A model generated the notes under the pieces. It was not told the DNA's origin, ran no database searches, and saw nothing but the letters and a program-made list of their open reading frames with translations. DNA of 64,000 nt, taken from positions 192,677-256,676 of the forward strand of contig JAJCZX010000027.1 in the NCBI GenBank assembly GCA_029262195.1, read 5' to 3'. The translations under genes and the position numbers were made by a program. This document shows, in pieces, positions 36,207 through 45,232 of the stretch. The stretch's first letter is position 1. Every line of letters starts with the position of its first letter. Origin of the DNA: Gemmatimonadota bacterium (GTDB taxonomy: Bacteria > Gemmatimonadota > Gemmatimonadetes > Gemmatimonadales > GWC2-71-9).

Positions 36207-39200
36207 CTAGAACTTATACCTCGCGCCAACCTGGAACTCCCTGGGATTACCTAATCCTGAACGCAGGGTACCGTCGAAGTTGAACAGAAGGCTGGTTGCC
36301 GCTGGATCGCGGAAGTTGTCAGAATTGGTAACGTTGAAGATGTCGACGATCAACTCGACCTGACGGTCTCCAAAGAAGAACGGTTTCGAGAATTTTATAT
36401 CCCAGGAGAAAAACGCATTGTCCTTACGGATGGTATTTCTCTGGATGATCGAACCGTCAGCGCAAACGCGATCAGCCGGCGACCCCGCACGGGATCCGGC
36501 GGGAGCTGCGAACGGATTCGCGGCGGTCGGTCCGCAACTCACCGACGTCGGCTGTGCCGAGTAGTACGACACCCTGTTGTTGACGAAGAAGTCGCCCGGG
36601 AGACGGGCCATCAACCAGCCGTTAACACGGTGACGCTGGTCTCTATCACTTGAACCAAACTCCGGTGCAAGGTTGTCAGCGGCGGCGTAACGGAAGGAAA
36701 ACGGATCGCGTTCATTATCGTCATCCGACTTGTCATAGGACAACGTGTAGTTGATCTGGAAATTGAGATCCGGATCATTGGTACGCTGCAGGCCGAAGGT
36801 AATGCCGTTGTAACGCGACTTGGCGGTGCTTTCGACGGTTGTAAGCGTACCGATTCCATTACCGCCTGCCAGACTACCCGCCCACGGGCTGCCAAAGGCC
36901 GCATCATTGCGATTAATAAACCGCGTCAGGTTGTCCGTCGAGGCATGGGTGTAAGTCACCGACCCGGTGATCCCGTTCGAGATCAACCTTTCGTACGCCA
37001 CCGTGGCACTGATGGTACGCGGGTTGGAGAAGTTCTCATCCATGACGAAAACATCAGGATTGAACGGTGCGCCAGCTGGCGGAGTGAGCAGCTGATCGTA
37101 ATCTGGCGGCGCTCCCAATACTCCGGTCAAAGCGCTGTTCCTGAATATGGTCTGACCGACCGAGCCATTCGTGCTTCGGATACTGGCAAGGTTTAGTCCG
37201 GGAATCCGAGAGTAGTAAATACCGCCGTTAGCCCTGAAAACCTGTTCGCCGGTCCCGCCGGGGTCGAACACGATACCGAGTCTGGGTTGGATCATCCCGT
37301 AATCCGATTTGATCGTCCCGTCGGACGGGAACCTCTGTCCCATAGATGTGGTCCCGATCAACGGAGAGAAGAACACATCTGCCGGCGCGGTGATCGGATC
37401 AGGTTGGATCTGAGCTTCCCAGCGCACGCCATAGTTGAGAGTCAAACTCGGCGATGCCTGCCAACTATCCTGCACGTAAAACGCCAGTTCGTTTTGCGCA
37501 ATTGACTGCGTCCCAGCGTCGTTGACAGAACGGCCATCCACGCCCGCAAACTGGAGATACAACTCAACCGGACCAACGATGCTTGATCCCGGGCAGGCGC
37601 CCGTCGTGTTGCTGGTCCCGTCGGCACATTCCACGTACTGATTGCCAAACGTCGCATAGTTGATGAACCCGTCCACGGAACTGAAGATGAAGCGTCCGTT
37701 CGCGAAGCCAATAAAGGTTTGCACGGTTTCAGTCCTGTTCCACTCACCACCAATTTTGAACAGGTGATCGCCCGAAGCGATCGTCACATTGTTGAGTACC
37801 TGGACGCGGGTGTCATGATCTTCTACCGGAATAAAAAACGGCATTCCCCACCGGAAACCACTGCCGAAATCTGCGCCGGTATCCGGGAACGGTCTTCCGT
37901 TCGGGAACGTCGGACCCTCATAGGGCCGCGGACGATCTTCGCGGGAGTATTGGAATCTAAGTTCGTTTGTAACGTTAGAGCCGAGTACTGACGAGAGGGC
38001 TCCGTTAACCGCATGCGAACGGTCCTTCTCCCGAGCGTTGGAGCTACGCCCCCAGACATCAACGTCGAAAGTCCCGTTGTTTTGCTCGGACCATGAATGG
38101 TTGTATTTCAGGGACAGGTTGTTGTTCGGGCTCAGGCGGAAATCAAACTTCGCCATAAACGCCCTTGCGTCATTGGTGCGATCAATCGGCCCGAAGTCGT
38201 TGGCGAGTGCGCCACCAAAGGCCGTTTGCAGGAAAGCCTCAAGCGTAGCATCACCACGATTTGGATCTGTCTGCCGCGTGTCGTTGAACTCCTGCTGGTC
38301 GTAGGCCAGAAAGAAAAACGCTTTGTCGCGCACGATCGGACCGCCAAGCGTAACTCCGAACTGATGTTGCGAAAAATCAGGAGTTAACTCGGTTCGTAAA
38401 CCAGCATCATCTTCATGGAACGGGTTGGCCGACAATGCGTCGAATTTACCGAAGTAATGAGCAGATCCGCTCATTGTATTCGTCCCTGATTTGGTGATGA
38501 CGTTAACGAAGCCACCGCTGGAGCGACCGAACTCGGCATTGGCACCCTGAGCAACGACAACGATTTCGTCCACCGCATCGAGGTTGAACGTGAACGCGGC
38601 ACGCTGTCCACCCCGCTGCTCGCCGAAGAACGGATTATTGAAGTCCGCACCATCAACCGAAACGTTGTTGTGAATGCCCAGCTGACCCGCGATGCTCAAT
38701 TCGTCGCCGTCGGGACCCTGTGTGATAGCAACTCCGGGAGTCAGCAACGTGAGGTTCAAGAAATTGCGACCGTTGTTGGGCAACCCGTCCACCGCTTCTT
38801 CGGGAAGGCGAGTGGAGCTCTCACTTCTCGACCCGTCCACAACTGGCTCCTCGGCGGCAACCACAATTGCCTGAAGCGCAACAGCGCTACCCAGGGTTAG
38901 AGTGAGGTTTTGCGTCTGCCCAACCCGAAGCCGAATCCCCGTCTGTCGAGTCTCCTGGAAGCCCACCGCCCGGGCCGTGACATCGTATTCACCCAGAGGA
39001 AGCAGTGACGCAGCAAAAACCCCATCGGCATTAGTCGACAGGGTTCTTTCAAAATTGGTACGGGTCTCTTTTAAAATGATTCGGGCCGATGCCACGGGGC
39101 TGCCATCTGAGCTAACAACTGAGCCCCTGATGATTCCTGTGGTCGATTGGGCCTGTCCCGCCAGGGTCGCCGGCAGGGCAAGGCCCACCATAAACAACCC

Positions 39201-39227
39201 AAAGGCGGCGCGTCGAATGAATCTCAT
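36207..39227 (-). CDS. TonB-dependent receptor with carboxypeptidase-regulatory-like domain (Oar-like)
   Basis: Outer-membrane receptor of 1,006 residues. ATG 39227 has GGAGG 7 bases upstream and gives a clean signal peptide (LFMVGLALPATLAGQAQ); longer frames lack a binding site. Domains: carboxypeptidase-regulatory-like (about 30-110, with GSVVSSDGSPVASA and YDVTARAVGFQE), plug (about 125-240, with DGADFNNPFFGEQ), then a beta-barrel ending in the typical aromatic GARYKF. This class (Oar-like) imports or exports large or hydrophobic substrates; the ligand is unknown. A perfect CRP-type palindrome lies about 65 bases upstream of the start. No TonB/ExbBD gene is in the window. Confidence 0.92.
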   Translation of the reverse strand: MRFIRRAAFGLFMVGLALPATLAGQAQSTTGIIRGSVVSSDGSPVASARIILKETRTNFERTLSTNADGVFAASLLPLGEYDVTARAVGFQETRQTGIRLRVGQTQNLTLTLGSAVALQAIVVAAEEPVVDGSRSESSTRLPEEAVDGLPNNGRNFLNLTLLTPGVAITQGPDGDELSIAGQLGIHNNVSVDGADFNNPFFGEQRGGQRAAFTFNLDAVDEIVVVAQGANAEFGRSSGGFVNVITKSGTNTMSGSAHYFGKFDALSANPFHEDDAGLRTELTPDFSQHQFGVTLGGPIVRDKAFFFLAYDQQEFNDTRQTDPNRGDATLEAFLQTAFGGALANDFGPIDRTNDARAFMAKFDFRLSPNNNLSLKYNHSWSEQNNGTFDVDVWGRSSNAREKDRSHAVNGALSSVLGSNVTNELRFQYSREDRPRPYEGPTFPNGRPFPDTGADFGSGFRWGMPFFIPVEDHDTRVQVLNNVTIASGDHLFKIGGEWNRTETVQTFIGFANGRFIFSSVDGFINYATFGNQYVECADGTSNTTGACPGSSIVGPVELYLQFAGVDGRSVNDAGTQSIAQNELAFYVQDSWQASPSLTLNYGVRWEAQIQPDPITAPADVFFSPLIGTTSMGQRFPSDGTIKSDYGMIQPRLGIVFDPGGTGEQVFRANGGIYYSRIPGLNLASIRSTNGSVGQTIFRNSALTGVLGAPPDYDQLLTPPAGAPFNPDVFVMDENFSNPRTISATVAYERLISNGITGSVTYTHASTDNLTRFINRNDAAFGSPWAGSLAGGNGIGTLTTVESTAKSRYNGITFGLQRTNDPDLNFQINYTLSYDKSDDDNERDPFSFRYAAADNLAPEFGSSDRDQRHRVNGWLMARLPGDFFVNNRVSYYSAQPTSVSCGPTAANPFAAPAGSRAGSPADRVCADGSIIQRNTIRKDNAFFSWDIKFSKPFFFGDRQVELIVDIFNVTNSDNFRDPAATSLLFNFDGTLRSGLGNPREFQVGARYKF

Positions 39228-39284
39228 CGCGTTCCTCCAGAACAAGGGTTCGAAAGCCAAGGTGTGTTCCAACCTGAGACAAGG

Positions 39285-39300
39285 TGTGACACGGGTCACA
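39285..39300. promoter_or_regulatory. Perfect CRP-type palindrome TGTGA-N6-TCACA
   Basis: TGTGACACGGGTCACA, symmetric over 7+7 bases if one base is added on each side, lies 65 bases (centre) upstream of the TonB receptor start. It matches the E. coli CRP consensus halves exactly. A second CAAGGTGTG element 22 bases away (39258-39266, repeated at 39280-39288) adds a two-helical-turn direct repeat. A CRP/FNR-family protein is the likely binder, but none is encoded here. Confidence 0.6.
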
Positions 39301-39404
39301 CAACGTCAAGAAGGGCGGGAAACGAATATCGGACCCATCAAACCGGAGCAAGGCAGGCCACAAGATTTTCCATTTTTCGGGGGACCGATTACTTTTGTAG
39401 CCCT

Positions 39405-39488
39405 GGAGGGCTAGTCCTAATTGGTAAGGCAGCGGTCTTGAAAACCGCCGCGCTAACGCGCTTCGGGGTTCGAGTCCCCGGCCCTCCG
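39405..39488 (+). tRNA. tRNA-Ser (anticodon UGA)
   Basis: An 84-base cloverleaf: acceptor GGAGGGC paired with GCCCTCC and discriminator G; anticodon stem GCGGT/ACCGC with loop CTTGAAA, so anticodon TGA; a long variable arm (CGCGCTAACGCGC) typical of class II tRNAs; T arm CGGGG-TTCGAGT-CCCCG. The CCA end is not encoded. It reads UCN serine codons, mainly UCA. No integrase or attachment-site duplication was noticed next to it. Confidence 0.96.
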
Positions 39489-39836
39489 TCGTTACACATC
39501 AACAACTTACGAGCCCACTCCCCTGGAGGAGCTTTTGTGAGTTCTGGTCGTATGGATGTAGCTTCGCGACATCACTGAACCGTGCGTATGGCGACCGTGA
39601 GCCCCGCAGTGACGTTGGTCGCAGCGTGGAATAGCCACGGGCCCACGATCAATCCTGAGGTAATGCGCGTACCCAGCCCACAAAGGTTGCGCCGGCGGCC
39701 GTTCTAATCTCCATCAGGCTTTCAATGGCCAGCGGACCGGCATGCAGTCCGCGCCGGAGATGGGATGCTCCCCGTAGCGCGGACCGCCTGACCGGTTAGC
39801 GAGACGGTCCGACATGGTCGGCCGGCTCAAACGGTC
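39489..39836. other. 348-base intergenic region with a possible CPBP remnant
   Basis: No intact gene. On the minus strand, 39658-39572 reads as a short open stretch containing GPWLFHAATNVTAGL and ending in TGA, resembling the last motif (H-x-x-x-N) of CPBP membrane proteases. A neighbouring frame just upstream reads FVGWVRAL. This may be a decayed CPBP gene tail. Close to the amidohydrolase stop there is a CGGACCG/CGGTCCG inverted repeat (39780-39811) without a T run. Confidence 0.3.
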
Positions 39837-41225
39837 CTACAACACGATAGGAGCCAGCTGCCTGATCTTCGTCATGTACTTCTCGAAGAAGTGCTTCTGG
39901 ATGTCGTTCATATCCAATTCACGTCCCTGGATGTAGGCCTGCTCGATATCGCTGGTCATGTCTATCGGTGTGCCGGTGGTGATCAACAACGTGGCCTGCT
40001 TGCCTGGTTCAAGCGATCCGATTCGGTCGTCCAGGCCCAGAAACTCGGCTGCGTTGATCGTAACCGCCTTGATTGCCTCTTCCTCAGGTAGCCCAAAGGC
40101 CACGGCTACGCCCGCTTCATACGGAAGACGATCGGTGTTGAGCGCGCTCGACCCACCGGAGATTGCGAACCTCACACCCGCCTCGTACAGATCCGCAGCC
40201 CGCCGATAGGCCACGTCATATCCTTCGTGGGCCCGGCCCGGCGCAGCCATCGTCGAAGTCAAAATCACGGGAATCTCTTCTGCCGCGAGGCGATCGGCGA
40301 CATGGATCGCGTCACTTCCGCCGCGAATGACCAGCCGGACTCCTTCCTCGGTGGCCCAGGTGATGGCGTCATTGATCTGCGCCGCACCGTCGGCGGCCAC
40401 GACCACCGGGATGTCTCCGTTGATAGCGGGGATCATCGCATCGTAGCGTGAGTTGGAGTTGATCTCCTCGCCGGCCTCAACTGCATCCCGATAAGCGCGA
40501 GCTTCCGCGAAAAAGTCCTTGAGCTGCTGCACTCGCTCACCATAGGTCGGTTGGTCATCCCCATTCTGTCCGCCCCCCCCGAAGCCTCGTCGGCGCGGGT
40601 TGGGGTTGGGCCAGTTCACGTTCAGCGCTGCAGCACTCTCAATGGACATCTCCTCCCAGGTCCAACCCTCAAGAGCCAGCGCCGAGGACATCCCCGAGAT
40701 GAGCCCTCCGGCCGGCGTTGTCAGAGCCGTGAGCACCCCGGCCGAGCGAGTAGTCCCGATATGGCGACTTTCGGCATTCACACCCAACTCGGCTCTGATG
40801 TTCGGATTAAAGTCACCGACCTCCCGCACATCGTTCGACATAGCAACGGCACCGATCTCCGAGATCCCCACAGTCGTGTAGGCATCGATCAAGCCCGGGT
40901 AAATATGCTTGCCGCTGACGTTGACTACACGGGCCCCCGGCGGAATCGGCACATCGGCGCCGACCGCCGTGATCACCCCGTTGTCGAAGACGATGGTGCC
41001 GTTTTCTATCACGCCGTTGGTAACGGTATGGATCGTCGCCCCCTGAAGGGCCACCGCCACCGCCTGGCGCGGCACCGTCATTCTCACCTGGGCGGCCGAT
41101 GTGCTCGGCACCACCACGAAGGCGAGGGCCAGCACTGCACCAATTAATGTGATCAATCGAGGCGCTTCTCGCAGTCTGGGTCCTGTTAAGATCATGATGC
41201 CTCGTGCGTTGGTTGTCTTAGTCAT
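39837..41225 (-). CDS. Amidohydrolase-family protein lacking metal ligands (probable pseudo-enzyme)
   Basis: Secreted protein of 462 residues with an N-terminal hydrophobic signal (LITLIGAVLALAFVVVPSTSAAQ). The imidazolonepropionase-like amidohydrolase fold is clear from the N-terminal beta sandwich (GATIHTVTNGVIENGTIV) and the closing NAAEFLGLDDRIGSLEPGK. The metal ligands are missing: the usual D-x-H-x-H after PGLIDA reads AYTT, the late His-rich strands have AADGA and TSTMA, and the catalytic Asp position reads SGGSS. It starts at ATG 41225, overlapping the upstream amidohydrolase by 8 bases with AAGGAG 8 bases before. It probably works as a partner of the larger protein encoded upstream rather than alone. 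Confidence 0.85.
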   Translation of the reverse strand: MTKTTNARGIMILTGPRLREAPRLITLIGAVLALAFVVVPSTSAAQVRMTVPRQAVAVALQGATIHTVTNGVIENGTIVFDNGVITAVGADVPIPPGARVVNVSGKHIYPGLIDAYTTVGISEIGAVAMSNDVREVGDFNPNIRAELGVNAESRHIGTTRSAGVLTALTTPAGGLISGMSSALALEGWTWEEMSIESAAALNVNWPNPNPRRRGFGGGGQNGDDQPTYGERVQQLKDFFAEARAYRDAVEAGEEINSNSRYDAMIPAINGDIPVVVAADGAAQINDAITWATEEGVRLVIRGGSDAIHVADRLAAEEIPVILTSTMAAPGRAHEGYDVAYRRAADLYEAGVRFAISGGSSALNTDRLPYEAGVAVAFGLPEEEAIKAVTINAAEFLGLDDRIGSLEPGKQATLLITTGTPIDMTSDIEQAYIQGRELDMNDIQKHFFEKYMTKIRQLAPIVL

Positions 41226-44200
41226 TGCTTGCATCTCCTTCGCCCCGTGACCGGCCGTTCCCGCCTTCTTCACTGGCCGAGAGCACCGCCTGAATTAGTT
41301 GTTGACGTTCGCTCTGGATTTGCTCGCGCAGCGCTGCGTCTTCCTCGAGCGAGAAGTAACGCCTCCCGTCGATCCATGTTTGCTCGGCCCGCGTGAATTG
41401 CGAAAGCGGATTCCCGCTCCAGATCACGAAGTCCGCATCCTTTCCAGGTTCCAACGAACCGACACGGTCGTCGATGGCGAGGACTCGGGCCGCGTTAATG
41501 GTAACGGTCGTGAGGGCCTGCTCCTCAGTGAGCCCGGTGCGCAAAAGCTTACCGGCCTCCCAGTTCATCCGACTGGCAATTTGCGCGTTGTCCGAGTGCA
41601 ACGATACGGTCACACCCGCCTCCATCAAAACCCGAGCATTGTACTTCGTGGCGTCGTAGGCTTCTATCTTGAATGCGCCCCAGTCACTCCAAACCGCCGC
41701 AGCCACGCCTGCCTCGGCAAGTTCCGGAGCTATCTTGTACGCCTCAACCGCGTGCTGAAGAACCTGAACCCTGAAGCCAAACTCTTCGGCCAGCCGTACC
41801 AGAGCGAGGTAACCGTCGGCCCGATAACCGTGGGACGAGATCAATAATTCCTGGTTCAGGATGTCGAGAATGGCTTCCATGCGGAGGTCGCGGCGGGGTG
41901 GCAAACCTTCGGAATTCTCCTCCCAGCGTTGCCACTCCCGCTCGTAGTCACGCGCTGCCATAAAGTGATCGCGGATGATGGATTGAGTTCCCATTCGTGT
42001 ATCCGGATAGCGACCCTCAAAGCAACAACGCTTCGGGTTCTCACCCATAGCGAACTTCACCAACCGGGGGGCGTTCTCAAATTTAAGTTCTTCGGGAAGG
42101 CCGCCCCAGCGCATCTTCACGATGGTGCCCTCACCCCCGATGGGGTTGGCAGAGCCGTGCTTGATCATGGCCGTGGTGAGGCCACCCGCGAGCTGCCGGT
42201 ACATCCAGATATTGTTGTGCGTAATCACGTCCCCCATCTGTACTTCGGGGACTATGGTAGCGCCGGTCTCGTTCACGCTGCTCACACCGGAATGGATATG
42301 CGGGTCGATCATTCCGGGAGTGACATGCTTTCCTGTCCCATCGACCTCCACCGCGCCTCCCGGTGCATTGAGGTCCATACCAACTGCTACGATCTGCCCG
42401 TCACGGACCAGAAGGTCAGCATTCTCCAGGCGGCCCTGCTCTCCCTGGGTCCAGACCGTCGCGTTGCGAACGATCACAGCGTCGGGCTGGTCGGGCATAG
42501 AACTCACCCCGTACTCCATCATGGGACGGATAAAGGGCAGGTCAAGTTCCGGCACCGAAGTGGCCACGGTGCTCACGCTGTCGCCCTCGAACGCTTCAGA
42601 ACGCGAACCCCGGAAGGACGGACTAGCACCGTTGGGGAGGGAAGACCAGCCGAAGAAGTTGTCACCGCTGACTGAACCAGCGAGCAGTGCCATGCCTTCG
42701 AATCCGAGGAATTCGCCATCGAAGCTAATCTCGATTCGGCCCGTTTCGGCCACAACGGAGGCCGATGAAATATCGATTCGTACATCTTCTTCCACTCGTC
42801 CACCGGCAGAGACATCGATGTAACCTTTCAGCCGGTTCAGCGTCCCCTCAAGCCGAAACTGCGCTTCGAACCCCCCTCTATCGGCGGAAGAAATGGTCCA
42901 GGTCCCCCGCGGGTCGATCTGAGCAGCCCGGGTGGCGGCGTAGGCGACTCCGTGCACCCACACCTCGCGTACCGAAGCCTCTTCCGTGAAGAGATCGCCC
43001 TCACTAACCACGAGGTTGGCGACCTTGCCCTCCTCAATAGTCCCATGGGTGCGATCGATCCCGAGCCACCTTGCCGGAACAGTCGTAAGAGCAGCCAGCG
43101 CGATCTCGGACGAAAGCCCGCGCGCCACCGAGGTGCGCAGGTTTGGAAGAAATTCGTTGACGGAACTCAAACCGTCAGTGGTGATCGCAAAGTCGACTCC
43201 GGCGTCGGCTAGTGTCGCCGGGTTGGTCGGTGCGAGGTACCAGTGCCTCAGTTCGGCGAGCGAGGCGTTCAACGCCGACTCAGGGTCATCCACGTCGGGG
43301 GCGTCCGGGAAATTTATCGGTACGATAAGAGGATCAGTGCGGCCCTGGAGGACGTCGACAATTCGGTACTCCTGGCCGCTACCGCGGAACCAGGGTGTGA
43401 GATCAAAATCCGATGCAACGCGGTGGCCGCGAAGGTAGTCCTCTTCGCTACGAGCCTCGAAGACTACGGGCTGCTGCCCCTGGATTACACTTTCGAGGGC
43501 TCCGAGGGCCGCGCTCGTCTCAGGTGGCAGGAACGCCCGACCGCTCGCCTCATAGGTCTCCCAGGCGCGCTGGTACCAGTCTGCATCCATAAAGGTCTGC
43601 TTCATGAGAGCGATCACACCCATCGCTGAATTGGGATAGGTATTGCCCAACTCAACCGACCGTTGGAAGCCGATCGATTGGGCCAGATCGGGACGGAGCA
43701 CGCGGTCACGGACACCAGCGTCTCCAAGATTCACGACCGAGGCCGTGCCGCGGAAGACGCCTTGCTTGGGAACCACTAACGCCGTTGCGAACCCCTGAGA
43801 CCGAATCGCCTTACGCCGCTCCTCGCTGTCCGAGAGGTTGTCAGTTGTGCTGAACCATGCACGCACCTGCGGATTCCAGTGTGTCGGTCCAACGTCACCA
43901 CCTTCAGGAACAGAATCCATGCCGAGATCGGCATGGGCATCGATGAAACCGGGGTAAACGGTGCGACCAGTCAGATCCCAGACGCGGGCGCCGGCAGGCG
44001 CTCCCTGGTTTCGGCCGACGGACTGAATCAGCCCGTTCCGAATCACAATCGTGGCGTTTTCGATAACTTGACCCGGAGCCGTAACGACCCGTGCGTTCAC
44101 AAGGACATGGTATCCCGTTCCGTTGGCCCGCATACCCGTAACGGGCTCGGTGCGGCTGGCCTGCTGGGCGTTGAGCCCCGTGGCCAGGAAAAATGTCAAG

Positions 44201-44226
44201 CATAACGCGGACAGTTTATATCTCAC
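41218..44226 (-). CDS. Double-domain amidohydrolase, secreted
   Basis: Protein of 1,002 residues with two amidohydrolase-like halves. GTG 44226 is chosen because GGGAG lies 6 bases upstream and the signal peptide (LSALCLTFFLATGLNAQ) follows at once. The first half (about 25-440) has GFIDAHADLG, so the HxH pair is reduced to one His, though ITTDGL keeps an Asp. The second half (about 620-990) is intact: DPHIHSG, SSHGYRADG, LQHAVEAYK and SLHSDN supply the metal ligands and catalytic Asp. Between them lies an insert of beta structure (about 450-600). Close relatives act as secreted peptidase- or dipeptidase-like hydrolases; the substrate here is unknown. It is translationally coupled to the ligand-less amidohydrolase downstream. 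Confidence 0.88.
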   Translation of the reverse strand: MRYKLSALCLTFFLATGLNAQQASRTEPVTGMRANGTGYHVLVNARVVTAPGQVIENATIVIRNGLIQSVGRNQGAPAGARVWDLTGRTVYPGFIDAHADLGMDSVPEGGDVGPTHWNPQVRAWFSTTDNLSDSEERRKAIRSQGFATALVVPKQGVFRGTASVVNLGDAGVRDRVLRPDLAQSIGFQRSVELGNTYPNSAMGVIALMKQTFMDADWYQRAWETYEASGRAFLPPETSAALGALESVIQGQQPVVFEARSEEDYLRGHRVASDFDLTPWFRGSGQEYRIVDVLQGRTDPLIVPINFPDAPDVDDPESALNASLAELRHWYLAPTNPATLADAGVDFAITTDGLSSVNEFLPNLRTSVARGLSSEIALAALTTVPARWLGIDRTHGTIEEGKVANLVVSEGDLFTEEASVREVWVHGVAYAATRAAQIDPRGTWTISSADRGGFEAQFRLEGTLNRLKGYIDVSAGGRVEEDVRIDISSASVVAETGRIEISFDGEFLGFEGMALLAGSVSGDNFFGWSSLPNGASPSFRGSRSEAFEGDSVSTVATSVPELDLPFIRPMMEYGVSSMPDQPDAVIVRNATVWTQGEQGRLENADLLVRDGQIVAVGMDLNAPGGAVEVDGTGKHVTPGMIDPHIHSGVSSVNETGATIVPEVQMGDVITHNNIWMYRQLAGGLTTAMIKHGSANPIGGEGTIVKMRWGGLPEELKFENAPRLVKFAMGENPKRCCFEGRYPDTRMGTQSIIRDHFMAARDYEREWQRWEENSEGLPPRRDLRMEAILDILNQELLISSHGYRADGYLALVRLAEEFGFRVQVLQHAVEAYKIAPELAEAGVAAAVWSDWGAFKIEAYDATKYNARVLMEAGVTVSLHSDNAQIASRMNWEAGKLLRTGLTEEQALTTVTINAARVLAIDDRVGSLEPGKDADFVIWSGNPLSQFTRAEQTWIDGRRYFSLEEDAALREQIQSERQQLIQAVLSASEEGGNGRSRGEGDASND

Positions 44227-44764
44227 GTAATTCTCCCGAGGATGAAAAAAGTAAACCAATGGCTGGCCTCGAACCTACCGAAGGTACCAGCTTTTTCGCC
44301 AACGCGGAATAAGGATGCATTGCGACTCCCGGGTGCAAGAATCTGACTTTTGGATTCAAGGGGGAGGCCCCGCCGACGCCTTCTTCGCCTCTGATAACCA
44401 GACAGCCAAGGAACTCGTCATGCAACTCGCGCGACGCATGGGCTTCATGCCGCGCGACCTCGGACCTCTCCGTAACGCTCCGGCGTTTGGAAATCCATGT
44501 CGGACTCACCGTCTCAATCCTCCCCTTGTACTCGAAGGGTGTCCTCAAGTACCATCGGCCGCCTGGACTGGACCCCTTCTTCTCGGCATACTTCGGCAAG
44601 GCACAAAACAACGCACGTCATTTCAATAGTACGGACGATGCCTATGAGTTTATGCGCGCAAACGGACTCTGAGCGGCGAAACAGACGCCCCGGTCGGTGA
44701 GCGGCCGTTCACTATGCTATCCCTGCAATAGGAGGTCAGTGAAAACGATGGGCAAGGAACTAAG
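44227..44764. other. Intergenic region holding a decayed gene
   Basis: No intact gene is seen over 538 bases. The central part contains the frameshifted remnant listed separately. The rest (44227-44310 and 44673-44764) shows no recognisable feature beyond CAAGGAACTAAG, the ribosome binding site of the next small gene. Confidence 0.4.
44315..44672 (+). pseudogene. Remnant of an F420/NADPH-dinucleotide-binding oxidoreductase-like gene
   Basis: The frame starting at 44315 reads ASDNQTAKELVMQLARRMGF followed by PRDLGPLRNA. This matches the end of the Rossmann domain in NADPH:F420 oxidoreductase/STEAP-like proteins, where a phrase like 'ELARxxGFxPxDxGPLxxA' closes the domain. The N-terminal GxGxxG part is missing and the frame breaks soon after. 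A second frame (44487-44672) then reads cleanly to a stop (FFSAYFGKAQNNARHF, ending RANGL) and may be the shifted continuation. I take it as a truncated, frameshifted pseudogene. The opposite-strand frame over the same bases has no recognisable content. Confidence 0.5.
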
Positions 44765-45112
44765 ATGACCCTCTTGAGACGCACTGGCGCCTTCTCTTTT
44801 CGTTCTCCGTTAACATTGACCGAGATGTTTGAAACATTGAATAGCTCCGGTCCCTGGCAATGGCGGAAGCGCGACAATGATTCATGGGGCGACTACATAT
44901 CATGCGGTGTACTGCCCAAACCAGGCTACGGAATTGTCAAGATCATCGAAGAAGACGCCACGTACGTACTTAACGTTCGTGTGACAGTCGAACCGGGCGA
45001 AGCAACCGACGTGGCCACCCAGTTTTCCGGCGTCCAGGCCATAGTCCTGAATACGATCTTTCCAAAAATCGAGGCCGATCAGATTGAACCTGCTGATCCG
45101 CTCGAGAGGTAG
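44765..45112 (+). CDS. Small hypothetical protein (PWQW/WGDYIS type)
   Basis: Protein of 115 residues, not assigned to a named family. AAGGAA lies 6 bases before ATG 44765. It contains a TLNSSGPWQW-x-x-RD motif, then SWGDYISCG and a beta-rich half (IVKIIEEDATYVLNV), a layout that I associate with small orphan proteins of variable genome regions. No signal peptide or membrane helix. An echo of its TLN-S-PWQW segment occurs about 1.1 kb downstream (45909-45945), suggesting local duplication and decay. It sits in an accessory stretch with a GNAT and a methyltransferase. Function unknown; an immunity- or adaptor-type role is conceivable but not supported. Confidence 0.55.
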   Translation: MTLLRRTGAFSFRSPLTLTEMFETLNSSGPWQWRKRDNDSWGDYISCGVLPKPGYGIVKIIEEDATYVLNVRVTVEPGEATDVATQFSGVQAIVLNTIFPKIEADQIEPADPLER

Positions 45113-45232
45113 GAGGACAGCAACGAAAACATGGTATGTGCGGTGCAACCGGGGAACGATACCGACACCGCTTTCCCGCGATCCCTGTCGCCGCCGCGAG
45201 GATCGTAGCGGTGGAAAAATGGTGAGGTATAA

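Noticed and set aside
39405-39836. Genomic island inserted at tRNA-Ser
   Set aside because: No integrase, no repeated tRNA 3' end and no mobility genes were seen within the window.
44216-44611. Minus-strand frame of 131 codons before the double amidohydrolase
   Set aside because: No recognisable content; the plus strand carries a better match to an oxidoreductase remnant over the same bases.
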